NCBI GenBank assembly: GCA_963930655.1 | Contig: OZ005618.1 | Span: forward strand, 3,742,001 to 3,806,000 | DNA: 64,000 bases | DNA from: Myrica gale | Taxonomy: Eukaryota; Streptophyta; Magnoliopsida; Fagales; Myricaceae | Direction: 5' to 3' | Shown: one piece after another, positions 1 through 11,003 of the stretch | Position numbering within the stretch: the stretch's first letter is position 1 | Layout of the letters: each line of letters begins with the position of its first letter | Translations under genes and position numbers: made by a program | The notes under the pieces: model-generated | Told to the model about the DNA's origin: nothing | The model's input: only the letters and a program-made list of their open reading frames with translations | Databases searched by the model: none

Positions 1-2100
1 CATGGACCGCCTCGAGCCTCGCCTCGTCGTCTGCGAAGCCCCAAGCTCCCTCCCATGACCCATGCTGGGCCGCAATTCGACGGGTGAAATTATCTGAAAA
101 CGCCACGCTCGGCCTTGAGGACCTCCGCTTCGTCCACCGACTAGGCAGCGGCGATATAGGCAGCGTGTACCTAGTGGAGCTAAAGGGAAGCAACGGGTGT
201 TTGTTTGCTGCAAAGGTGATGGACAAGAAAGAGTTGGTCACCAGGAACAAAGATGAAAGGGCGACGATTGAGAGGGAAATACTGGAGATGTTGGACCACC
301 CTTTTCTGCCGACGCTCCACGCGACTCTGAACTCAACTAGGTGGTCGTGTCTCTTGACCGAGTTCTGTCCCGGCGGCGACCTCCATGTGCTCCGTCAAAA
401 CCAACCTGAAAAACGGTTCGACGAAGCCGCAGTACGGTGCGTAGAGTCAACTAATTACGTAATGTCATTATTATGCTGTCTTCTAAAAGAGTCCTAGGGA
501 GTATTAATCTGCATGTCGGGTATCGATCTTGGGACTGCATGAGGAAGAATGATGCATCATAATAAGTGGGATCCACTGTTCATTGCATATGGGTCCATGC
601 GTTGATAATGCTTTGTCCCCCACGAATTTGAATCTCTAGGCCACAAGGCCACAATTCTCTGAGTGGGTCTGTCGGGTACTGCAATATCGCTTGAGTCGAT
701 GCCATTTTCTCATTATATCGATCTTGAGAAAGAACTTCAAAAGCAACAAAAACAAAAAACCACCATTGTTGTTGGACGCACTCCTTGCTTACTTGAATTC
801 TATCTCACGAGGGAACGTGCAGGTGGAAAGAAACAAGGAAGAGCACTATGTTAAATAACATTTCTCTACTTCGATATTCCAGTCTGGTGAAGTTCGATCA
901 TGAGCATTTCAGATGAAAAGGCTAAGCTAGCTAGGCATGGTAGAAAGGTTTTCTCGTTATCCTCTGTCCCTAGTTCAACTTCATGATCACCTAGCACAGC
1001 AACCCATGGTGGACCCTCTCGTTGAAGATAATAGTTATTATGCTTCTTCCATGGCTTTCTAGGCCCCTTCCCACAATTCTGCCTCTAAGATGGCACTTTT
1101 CCGCTCTCTTTTGGTCAAGATTGTGCATGCATTGTGGATCCCAGCTTATTTTTAAACTCAATTATGGGAGGGCCTAGATTATGCTAGTACTCATATTTTT
1201 CATTTGGTTGGAGATTGCAGTTCACGCGCATAATTATATGCTGTAAGTATATATTTGAGTGAGATTTTGATGGCAGAGTTTTCTATTGGGTATTGCAGGT
1301 TCTATGCCTCAGAAGTTGTGGTCGCTTTAGAATACCTACACATGAAGGGGATCATATACCGTGATCTAAAGCCTGAAAATGTACTCATCAGATCGGACGG
1401 TCACATAATGCTAACGGATTTTGATCTATCCCTAAAAGATGATAATTCAATAGCGACCGCTCAAGTTGTTCCTGACCAAACCTCACAGAGCTGCACAAAT
1501 CCCTCCAATGAACTCCCAAATGAACCACCTTCATGTTCCACCTCATCATGCATCCTACCTAATTGCATTGTGCCAGCTGTCTCGTGCTTCCACCCGAAAC
1601 ACAAGCGTAAAAAGAGGTCCGGCAGTCGTGGAACCCTCGAGATCGTGGCGGAGCCGCTCGACATCCGGTCGATGTCGTTTGTCGGAACCCACGAGTACTT
1701 GGCACCGGAGATTGTATCAGGGGAAGGACATGGCAATGCAGTGGATTGGTGGACACTAGGGATCTTCATATTTGAGATGTTCTATGGTGTAACACCATTT
1801 AAGGGTATTGACCATGAGCTAACCCTAACAAATATTGTGGCTCGGGCCCTACAATTCCCGAAGGAACCAAAAGTGCCGGGCCCAGCTAAAGACTTGATAG
1901 TCCAACTTTTGATGAAAGACCCGACGAGGAGAATGGGTTCCACAATGGGTGCCACTGCGGTCAAGCACCATGCATTCTTTGGTGGGGTTAATTGGGCATT
2001 ACTAAGATGTACAAAGCCACCTTACGTTCCACGTCCGGTTACCCACCGGGACTTTGCCCGAGATGAAAAAATTTCGGACAAACCGGTAGAGTATTACTAG
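1..2100 (+). CDS. AGC VIIIa (AGC1/D6PK-clade) serine/threonine kinase, 5' end outside the window
   Basis: Exons read as 1-436 (frame open from base 3) and 1299-2100; the intron is 437-1298 (GT-AG, cutting an Arg codon). The glycine loop reads GSGDIGSVYL, the ATP lysine lies in AAKVMDKKEL, and the catalytic loop is YRDLKPEN. The DFG position is DFD, the hallmark of plant AGC VIII kinases. A basic, Cys/Pro-rich insertion follows (CFHPKHKRKKR), then SFVGTHEYLAPEI as the activation-loop end. Known D6PK relatives phosphorylate PIN auxin exporters at the plasma membrane; a role in auxin transport is inferred from the family only. The segment before the kinase core (DPCWAAIRRVKL) matches the D6PK pre-kinase region, so the start codon lies left of base 1. 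The protein ends in PVEYY, without the FxxF-type tail found in many D6PK members. The clade is clear, the exact orthologue is not. Confidence 0.88.
437..1298 (+). other. Kinase intron
   Basis: This 862-base intron lies between the sub-domain holding the Arg codon and the FYASEVV segment, the usual intron position in D6PK-type kinases. It ends TATTGCAG. I see no gene or repeat inside it. Confidence 0.85.
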
Positions 2101-3549
2101 TGAAGAAGAGTCTTCAGACGAAGGTTTCAGGGTTATTAGGTTGATCACATGGTGACACTACTGATGCACATGAGGTTTGAGACAAGGCTTTTGTAAGAAA
2201 GCATGCATTGGATACCACATTCGGTCGAAGCAGACCCGTTTTGTTTCTTTTTGTGTTTTCCTTTGCTTATTCTCGAGTTGTGTGTCGATTTTTCGTTCGA
2301 TTTTTCTGGCCACCTCAATTGTGGTTATAAATTATAATACACATTTTTTGTTTTCTAAATACACCGAGGTCCATCCTCGCATTTTTTGTTTGAACATATT
2401 AAAAACAAGTATATCTAAAAGTCAATATCATGGTACATGTGTTATAAATGAACAATATGAAGGACTTAATAGTTCTGACTCCTAAAATACATTACTGATC
2501 TCATATTCGGGAGTGCAAAATGAAATATTTCCAAATGATCAAATAGGAATGATTAGACTACAACCTGGTTCGATTTAGAATATAATGCTTTATTATACCA
2601 TAATGTTATCACAAAAAATCAACGACTTAATAAAGATTCCATAAAACCGAAGTTACGTGTCTGCTTATGAGTGAGCCTAAGTTTTCCCATTAGGCAGCAG
2701 ATCACATTCAACATCTTTCTGGAGAATTTGCACTAAAAGAAATAGCACTGTCCCATGGGTTAATCTCAATTGTGCTGTTCATTCAACCGTAGTGCCATCC
2801 ATTACAATGGTTAATATATCTTCGATAAGATGATTTTGCCAATGATGTTACTAGCCCATCTAATGCAAATTGGTAGCTACAGCTTCCATAAGCAAAGGTG
2901 ATGGCTATTTGCACATGGAGATAGGTAACGATCTATCAATATTTGGTTTCGATGAACCAGTTAACATAAAGAAGAATGGCAATATGCCAGCGATCCACAA
3001 ACGAAGCTCAGGTACTCTTAGGGTACTTCATGGAAGATGTGGCTGCGTGGTTTGGCTAAAATTAAGGATTAACCGGTTGCTATCTCTAACTGAAACTAGT
3101 AGAATAGTCTTAAAAAAATTTGAAAAAGGCTTAAAAGAAAATTTATAAAAACTTTGAAAATGGAATGAGAAAATGAGTCCAACATATAATAGTCGTTTGA
3201 ACTCGAAAGTCCAATCAAAATCAGCACGAAAAAGTTTTACGTTCAACAATCCAGTTTGGAAACTGGCGCTATATAATTCTTTGCACGAGATAAAACTGCT
3301 TCCAACTGAAGCCCACTAACACTGGAAATTAGATGAGCATACAAACATCTCAAGGTCATGAAAACCAACATGCACTATTCAAAGAGCATAATACTAACTA
3401 CTCTTTGAGGTTTTCGCATGGTTTTACCAACCCCGGGACTTAAAAAGCGTGACAGAACCACCAAAAAATAACTGCTTTTCGAATCAGGAACTTGTGAATT
3501 CTTACTACATTCTGAATAGGATAAATGTTGAAATAAAATGTCGTAGTCC
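2101..3549. other. Intergenic, tail-to-tail between kinase and P2 gene
   Basis: The first 200-300 bases are probably kinase 3' UTR. The rest is AT-rich with only short chance ORFs. The two genes converge, so both 3' UTRs fall here. No repeat was recognised. Confidence 0.5.
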
Positions 3550-5282
3550 TCAATCAAAGAGACTAAAGCCCATATCCTGCACAAAGGAGAAGAAAAGAAA
3601 AGAAACATCAGAGAACTTGGAATTAAATGGTATAATTTCTTCTATTAAGAGGATAAGAAGTCTACTAGGTTAAACTGAATTGGTATGACAGCCACACATA
3701 CTTATAGAAAGAAGTCGATGGAATTAAGGTTTGAATATGACAGTTGATGTTATAATCTTATGTTCACTAATTTCAAGTAGAGAAAAATTGCAGTGTAATA
3801 TGCTTACATCGTCTGATTCCTCTTTCTCTTCCACCTTTTCCTCTTTCTTTGTCTCTGCTGCAGCAGGAGCAGCGGCAGCGGCAGCACCGCCACCACCTCC
3901 TGTTGCTGCAACAGCAACACCACCACCAGAAGGCACAGATGCTAATTTCTCTCTTCCAGAAGCAACAAGTTCAGTTAAATCTTTACCCTTGACTTCAGAC
4001 AACAGCAGCTCAATCTTATCATCCTCAGTCTCAGCTCCCACTACAGATTAAAGCAACAACACTTCACTAAAAACACTTCATGTATAAAACCCTTCTTTCA
4101 TTTTTACATATAGAATTATAGTCATCCGTTGAAAAAATCAACCAGAAATCTACTTGCTAATAACATGGATCAAGTAGCAAGGAAAAGCAAGCCTACCCTA
4201 GCTAGTAACACAATTGAAATCAGGGAAGCCTTTAATGTCCACTCTGCAACCTAAACAATGAGTATGCCATTCATTACTATGCTCTAAAGAATATCAACCC
4301 TCTGAACCCAAAAAAGGAAACCCATTACTGAAACCTTCCACTTGTTTCCCAGAATTCAAGCTCCAAGCACTATTCAGACAAAAACAGGAGGCCAAAATTT
4401 TACCCAAACTATACTGAGAGGTGCTCCAGCTGAACCCCCTTAAACATAACTTTCTACTAGTTAAACTATCAACCTGACAGCAAAATGTCGACCATAACAA
4501 TCATGTTTGTATATCTTAACAAGCTTAGGAACATATCATGTCTGCAAAATTGCAATTTTCTCTCGTTTTTCATTTTCTAGTCATATCAACATCATGCTCC
4601 GCAATATTTAATTCCGAGTATGAAAACATATTAACAACTGCGAACTGCTCATCCAACTTACAAGTTCACATCAACCCAAAGTGACATTACAGAATACGGA
4701 CAACATAGAATGGAACAAGCTAAATCTACCAGAAACCAAACATGAGACTCGAGTAAGAAAAAAAGGTCACAAATACCCGTTTTGTTACTAAAATAGCTTA
4801 TGAAAAACTATAAGAAAATGAGGTTCGTAGCACAACTAAGAATCGACCAACTTTAGCCCACTAATCCTTGAACTTGTTTGGTCAATTTATCACCTTTAAG
4901 GCTAAATACGTGGGATCAAACGTAATACATCCCCGGTTTCCTGAAAAAACCGAACAGAGCATCGGAATTTAATAACTCGGAAGCAACTACTGTAATAATC
5001 TAATCCCATTTGACGAGGACTAAGAACCAACAAGAACTTTTCTTTTCTAGCTACTGTACCAAAATTACATGGAAGGGTGTTAAGCAAAAATTGGGAAGCC
5101 ATTATATTTACCATGTGATGTAACTAGTGCAGTCATATGAACCTACTTAAAGCTAGAAATGTGTAACATATAGAATTCAATAAGGAGAGAGTACCGGATC
5201 CAAGGATATCCTTCAAATCTTCAGCAGAAGGGCAGGTGTTCCCTCCCAAAACAGCCAGCAAATACGCAGCTATCACCTTCAT
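3550..5282 (-). CDS. RPP2: 60S acidic ribosomal protein P2
   Basis: Coding exons on the minus strand are 5282-5195, 4040-3808 and 3576-3550, giving 115 residues, the usual P2 length. The product begins [15 protein letters not shown], followed by the helical dimerisation region ([17 protein letters not shown]). An Ala/Gly-rich hinge and an acidic stretch ([14 protein letters not shown]) come next. The separate third exon encodes the universal stalk tail DMGFSLFD. P2 pairs with P1 on P0 to form the ribosomal stalk, which recruits translation GTPases. All three junctions keep phase. A further intron in the 5' leader is likely (5375-5294). The minus-strand start is the only ATG giving the conserved N-terminus. 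The long first coding intron (1154 bases) holds no recognisable gene. Confidence 0.95.
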
Positions 5283-5432
5283 TTTCCTTCTTACTGCAAA
5301 ATCAACACATCAAGATCAGATTGAGTCAATGCGTAGACAAGGAGACCAAGAAAGACAGAGATAGAGCGTAGGTACATTGAGGGAGGGTGAATCTGAGGGG
5401 AGGGAGATGAGAGCAACAGAGTTCGAGGGAGC

Positions 5433-5477
5433 TTAGGGTTCTAGGGGCGCGCCTTCTATAGTTCCAGGATTAGGGTT
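5433..5477 (-). promoter_or_regulatory. Two telo-boxes at the P2 gene 5' end
   Basis: AACCCTAA-type motifs on the minus strand occur at 5440-5433 and 5477-5470, just upstream of the probable leader exon. Telo-boxes are typical of plant ribosomal-protein and translation-factor promoters, so they fit the neighbouring gene. Function is inferred from the motif and position. Confidence 0.6.
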
Positions 5478-5498
5478 CGGTTTGGCATTTATTTTTTT

Positions 5499-5850
5499 AG
5501 AAATACGATATTTAGTCACTAGATTTATAACACTTTTACAATTTAGTCACTGACTGTTATTTTTTTTACTAAATGGTCACTGAAAATATATAATTGTAAC
5601 GATCTTATCTTTCCGTCAAACCTCCGTTAAATTTTAACCGGAATAGCGGTGGGCCGGTTTGTTTACTGTTGCAGCAACGGTAAATTGTAGCGGTCGACCG
5701 CGTTCTATTCCGTTAAAAATTAACGGATGTTCGACGAAAAAACTAAATCGTCACAATTATATATTCCTAGTGCTATTTAGTAAAAAAATGAAACCTAATG
5801 ACGAAATTTGTAAACGTACTGTAAACTTAGTAACTAAATATCATATTTCC
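5499..5850. mobile_element. MITE with long inverted ends, MULE-like
   Basis: The left 135 bases (beginning GAAATACGATATTTAGTCAC) and the right 135 bases are imperfect inverted copies of one another, joined by a short centre. Flanks are T-rich (TATTTTTTT left, T9 right), compatible with a worn 9-base target duplication. There is no coding capacity. It lies about 20 bases beyond the P2 telo-boxes. Confidence 0.65.
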
Positions 5851-5862
5851 TTTTTTTTTTTT

Positions 5863-5942
5863 TACTTCTCTCTTCACTTTTTCACTAAACCCAATACCAA
5901 CACAAAATCTAATAACAAAAATATTTCAACACAAACACAACC
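5863..5942. mobile_element. Truncated MITE, family A
   Basis: The right end matches the family seen complete at 46090-46283, including the CAAACACAACC terminus followed by TAA. The left part is lost at a T-tract next to the MITE at 5499-5850. Confidence 0.5.
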
Positions 5943-6184
5943 TAAGGATGGTCCGATGGGCTCAGACTAATATGCCTCTGTTTGGGTATAAGGTAGTCCT
6001 TGTTCGAGTTTTCGTTTTCCCATGTTTTGCTATGCATCAGGAATTAGAAATAACGAGGATAAGAGTTTTTGCAAGAGAATAGAAACCATCGGCAAGTCAG
6101 GTCCAAGCCTCTTCATTTAAATTCGGGATTCCACATAACATGGAGAATACTGTAGCATAATGGGCTTGCCAAGAATTGGATACA

Positions 6185-6520
6185 AATAATTTTTTTATTA
6201 TTTTTTTTATCAAAACAACTAATTCATTAAAATAAAAAAGTAGAAAGATCTCAAATACACGCTCTAAAGACTAAAGTGCATGCCAAACCTTTGGTAAAGA
6301 CAGCGAGCCAACGAGAAGAGGAGAGGGCAAAATGCCTTACATAAACCCACACGAGTCAGAAAATCCGCAAAGGACATAGAACCCCTAAAGGACAATAAGC
6401 TGAAATGACTGACAACAAAAAAAAAACCGACGGCGAAAGGAAGCTACAGAGCCAACCGGAGGCGGAGAGGCATTAGCTAAAGGGGAAAACATTGAGAAAA
6501 AAACATACAATCAAATTATG
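6185..6520 (-). mobile_element. Probable LINE 3' remnant
   Basis: Read on the minus strand, this stretch ends in AATGAATTAGTTGTTTTGAT followed by an A-rich tail, the usual form of plant L1-type 3' ends. The body is GC-richer than its surroundings and has no long ORF. Target-site repeats were not identified. Confidence 0.4.
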
Positions 6521-7294
6521 GACACTGAGATGTCAGCTGAACGCACTCTTTCACTTTTTTTCTAAGAAAAGTTACTTTGATTTAATCCGACTTTATTAGA
6601 TATTTATTGGTTGTTAAAAGTTATCTAAAAAATAAATAAGGATTTATGCTTGGTCTAGGTTTATTAGACAAAGTTATTACCCTGTGGTTGATGTTTAGGG
6701 TATATAACTTTCCCTTGATATTCTTATACATAATTTAAAATGCAAGAAAATATTCTATGTATTAGCAAAATCATTATATATGAATTCTGTTGGATACATT
6801 TCTAAACTCAAACTGCTAGTTTGATCACATGTTAGTTCTCTAACGGCCGCATCAAAATGAAGCTTCCACTGGATTTTTGATATTTACCTTTGATCAGTTA
6901 GATATTTCTCAAAATGCTATAAATTACAAACGACCATGATTTTCAGTGACAACTACTGTCTTCCCCAGCATGATCTCGTGGGGGAGACGGAGAGAACACT
7001 TAAATGAGTGGGGTGCGGGCTGACAATTGACATGACTCACTCGGTGGATGAGTGGAGACCACTTTCTTGGCTCTTCTTCTTCATATGTCCAACCAATGTA
7101 GTTAGCTGGCCCTGCACAGAACCACCCATTAATGGCTCAATCAATTCTAAAATCTAACCGCATAAAACCAACCCAAAAAAGAGACGTACAAACTTTATTA
7201 CACAGAGATGGCGAAGTTAGAAAAAGACCTTTAGCTTGACTTTTTCCCCTTTCAATCAGTTTCAAACTTTTTCAATTTGATCTTTGTTTCTAAG
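6521..7294. other. Intergenic region and putative IQM promoter
   Basis: AT-rich DNA with no long ORF. It must contain the promoter and 5' leader of the IQM gene starting at 7295; I cannot fix a TATA box with confidence. Confidence 0.35.
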
Positions 7295-10200
7295 ATGGCA
7301 CTTCCATCGGATTATGGTCACACTGGCACGATGTCAATTGATTCTCAGGAGAGAAGAGAAAACTCTGAGTCCACAGCTGCAGTGAGGTTGCAGAAAGTTT
7401 ATAGGAGTTACCGAACCCGCCGGAGGCTAGCAGACTCGGCCGTCGTTGCTGAAGAACTCTGGTAAGCGTCACCCTATGTTACAAGCATATACTTTACAAG
7501 ATTGCAACTATCTCTCATTCTAAGAAAAGATGGAATGTTTGGAGGTGGAAAGCTATAGACTATGTAAGGCTCAATCACAGCACGGTTTCTTTCTTCAATT
7601 TTCACAAGGCAGAAACAGCTGCCTCACGGTGGAGTAGGATCAGCTTGATTGCATCAAAGGCATGTAGCATTCATTCAGACTATACAGAAAAAAAAATATT
7701 AATCAGATTAGAATAAATGAAAATATATAAGCAATGGTGTCATACAGTTTGATGATTTTGGCAGGTTGGGAAAGGATTGTGTGAAGACGCTAAGGCACAG
7801 AAATTAGCTTTCCAACATTGGATTGAAGCTGTAAGCCTACAATTAAGCTACACCTTATGTTTCTAGTACTTAACATTCAATTTTTGTATTCTTGTGTGGC
7901 GCAGATTGATCCAAGACACCGTTATGGTCATAATCTGAACTTTTACTATGAAGAGTGGTGCAAAGATGATGCGCGACAGCCATTTTTCTATTGGTAGGCA
8001 CATTTCTAGTGGTCATTTATTCTCCCTTGTACAGTTCTCGAAGTTGATTCTTTGATTTTTCTCCTTAAATTGCCTATCAGAATGTGCCCTAATGTCTCGG
8101 AAAAAAGAAGAAAAGAATGTGTTCTAATGTGTGTTATAACTTACCAACGAGCTTCCTCTTTTTTTTTGCCATGGTTTTTCACTCAAATCAATATTGGAAT
8201 TGTTTTCTTCCCCCCTGTGGAGAATGCAATCGGAAGTAAGATGCTTCTAATGTCAAAAATTTGCATATACCCCAATCTTAGCATTTGACTCAAATGCATC
8301 CAAATGATCAAAAGGAAAGTGTGGACAAAAGTATGGGACAGTCTAACAGGACTGGAAAGCATGCTTGAAGGATTAATGTAAATAAATTACGAATTTGTAA
8401 ACTATACCTTATGTAGGTTGGATATTGGGGACGGCAAAGAGGTTGATCTCAACAATTGCCCAAGGTCAAGGCTTCGACAAGAATGCATAAAATATCTTGG
8501 ACCGGTATGCTCCTCTTACACATCAAACCTAGTACCAACGTTCACAGTCCAAGAGTGTTCTACACAAGTCCATTCATATCAAATTAATCTCTTCTTGCTT
8601 AGCCTCTAAGATAAATCTACTCTAAGAATTCAATTTAGATACCATGATATAAGTTCTCTAAGGACTGCCCTTAGGAATACACTATTTTCTACAAGCCAGA
8701 AACATGAAAGCTGTACCTACATGATAGTTCTGTTCTGTGCTTTGCATACCACGTCAACAGGGGAATCAATTATAACTTCAAATGGATTCCACATTTTCCT
8801 TAGTGCTTGCTCTAATATAAGTCTCCTTAACTTCATCCTACACTATCTGTGGCAATGCATCATGAATAAGCAAGAGAGAGAATGCTATGAATATGTTCTT
8901 GCGGAAGGGATGATGGTGCATAAGCAAACTGGAGATCTCCTTGACACAAATCAAGGATTGCAAGGCGCAAAGTGGATTTTCGTTATGAGTACCTCGAAAA
9001 AACTTTATGCTGGTGAGGTAAAAACTGACCCAACCACAAAACTATTTGTTGCGAGTTTTCCTATCTGAGATGCTATAATATCTAACCTTAACTACATCTT
9101 CCATCCAGAAAAGGAAGGGATTGTTCCATCATTCCAGCTTCCTTGCAGGAGGAGCCACTCTGGCTTCTGGAAGACTCCAGGCAGAACATGGCAAGATCAA
9201 GGTATAATGCCTCTGGCAAGCATTCATCAAAATCTTTCCATATCACCATTTTCTCATGATAATCTCAGCATTATCTGATATCCTCTGTGTGGAGGCATAC
9301 AATTTGAATATGTCTAATACCTATATTCTAAACACACATATTGAGTATGAAAGGGGATATCAGATCTTGGTTTCCTATCTTCAGAGCATGGAGTGGGAAA
9401 GTTGCTTATACCTGGAGAACACAACATTATCATTGTCTGATGAAGCATACTAATAAACTAGATACAAAAATCTTATAAAAGAAATAGTTGAAAATTAATA
9501 ATAATTTTGTGCATTTAATTTTGCTATTGAAATTGGAAGTAGATCCTATCTTAGACAAATATGTACACCAAACTTTCAACCATATGAAACTATTGGTGCT
9601 AAATGTTAGCTTTTAACTATAAATGTCCAAAAAATGAAAGACATGCATGGCTAATATGGTTGACAAGAAGGTAATGTGAGATTCAGCTCAGTTTGAAAGA
9701 GCTCACAGGATCATGTTTCGTACATAATTTCTGTAATTCCAAGCATTAGAATACAAGTCAATATGTTTGTCCTATTCTACAATGATTCGCATGTAATAAT
9801 ATCAATTAGGGTATGATCCGGACAAGCTTCCTACTGCCACTACTAAAATAGCAGTTTGGAAGAGATTGTTTTTTAAATCTTTTTTATGGGGAAGATAATC
9901 AACAACATACTTGTGATGCAAGCTTGAAAAAGCTATGTTTCTTGAATCAGAGCTCTGACTATGTCTTTGTGATTTCCAGTCTGTGTCGGCGTACAGTGGA
10001 CATTACCGTCCAACTGATGAGAACCTTGGCAGCTTGTTAACTTTCCTCCAGGAGAACGGTATCAACCTTGATGAGGTTCAGGTACAGAACTCATATCCCA
10101 TGTCATAACATGAATCTGCTACCCTGGTAAATTCACTGTTGACAAAGTTGCAGCTAATAAAACACTTGGGGACATAAAGTAGATATTCAAGATGTTAGGA

Positions 10201-10457
10201 TAGTGCAGGTTACAGTTTGAGCTTTATGAACTTTTCTTTTCTATTACTGATAATCTGCAAACTGTGCAGTGTAATCGGCATGTGCTTGATAAATTTGTAT
10301 ACTACATTTTCCTCTGAGCTGTTCCCATTTTAGTCAGGCACTTTCACCCAATGAAGATCATGAGAGCAAGGAAGGAAGTGAAATTGGAGAATTAATGAAT
10401 ATGGTACCTCTTCCCTTTCAAGCTTCTAGTGAGATTGAAAAACTCAGGCCCATCTGA
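7295..10457 (+). CDS. IQM-family (IQ-motif) calmodulin-binding protein
   Basis: Exons: 7295-7461, 7545-7659, 7765-7830, 7905-7993, 8417-8504, 8871-9017, 9109-9201, 9980-10081 and 10338-10457, all in phase, giving about 328 residues. The IQ motif lies at residues 28-44 ([15 protein letters not shown]). The diagnostic plant IQM core follows: [64 protein letters not shown] and [14 protein letters not shown] proteins bind calmodulin without calcium and act in stress and stomatal signalling; the role of this member is unknown. The protein is shorter than most IQMs because the C-terminal tail is brief. Intron 2 starts with GC, not GT. The last exon may instead be spliced after 10403 to a tiny exon at 10482-10499, so the extreme C-terminus is uncertain. 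Confidence 0.88.
7660..7764 (+). other. GC-AG intron in the IQM gene
   Basis: The exon ends ATTGCATCAAAG and the intron begins GCATGT, ending TTTTGGCAG. Only this GC donor joins the conserved ISLIASK segment to VGKGLC in phase. The nearest GT, four bases on, would shift the frame. Confidence 0.8.
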
Positions 10458-10499
10458 CTCATGCATATTTGCCTCAATAAGGAGGATGAGCACTTATAG

Positions 10500-11003
10500 G
10501 TGAAGCTTGCCCTGTAATCTCACAAGCCCTAAAGAATAGGGTTCCAATAACAGAAATATTACAGAGGATTAAATCAAAAAAAGAAGTAAGCTAATATCCA
10601 TTAGCACATCAACAATCTTTGAAATGGTCAACAGGAGCAGCCCCAAAAATTGGGTACGTCGCAGACTGCCCTCTGAAATTAAGGATACAATCCCTTGAGT
10701 TTGTTAACCTCTAACAAAGGGATCCTTCTGCACCATCTGTCTCTGAAATTCCCTCCAATCTCACTTTGATCACATCCTTCTCTGTGGTGATGTGACCTCA
10801 GATTGATTGTCTTCAATATAATACGACAAGCCGGCATCAACTTTGAATTCTCAATTCTTCCTATGCATGAGTGGTCCTTCAATATAATCTTATGCAATTT
10901 CCATCATCTCAGATCTTTACAGAATCATGTCTTTTATTTTCTCACATTTATCAATACGCCTTATTCTCTATGACCCAGTACTTTTCTATCAAATACCCTA
11001 AAC
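10500..11003. other. Convergent intergenic spacer (IQM and PPR 3' ends)
   Basis: About 500 bases holding the two 3' UTRs. Short minus-strand ORFs here are not supported by any recognisable domain. Confidence 0.4.

Noticed and set aside
1461-1769. Minus- and plus-strand ORFs of 60-100 codons overlapping kinase exon 2
   Set aside because: They are shadows of the kinase reading frame, with no domain of their own.
3731-4051. Plus-strand ORF with a long Ala/Pro run opposite the P2 gene
   Set aside because: It is the complement of the P2 Ala/Gly hinge; P2 is complete with splice sites and the conserved tail.
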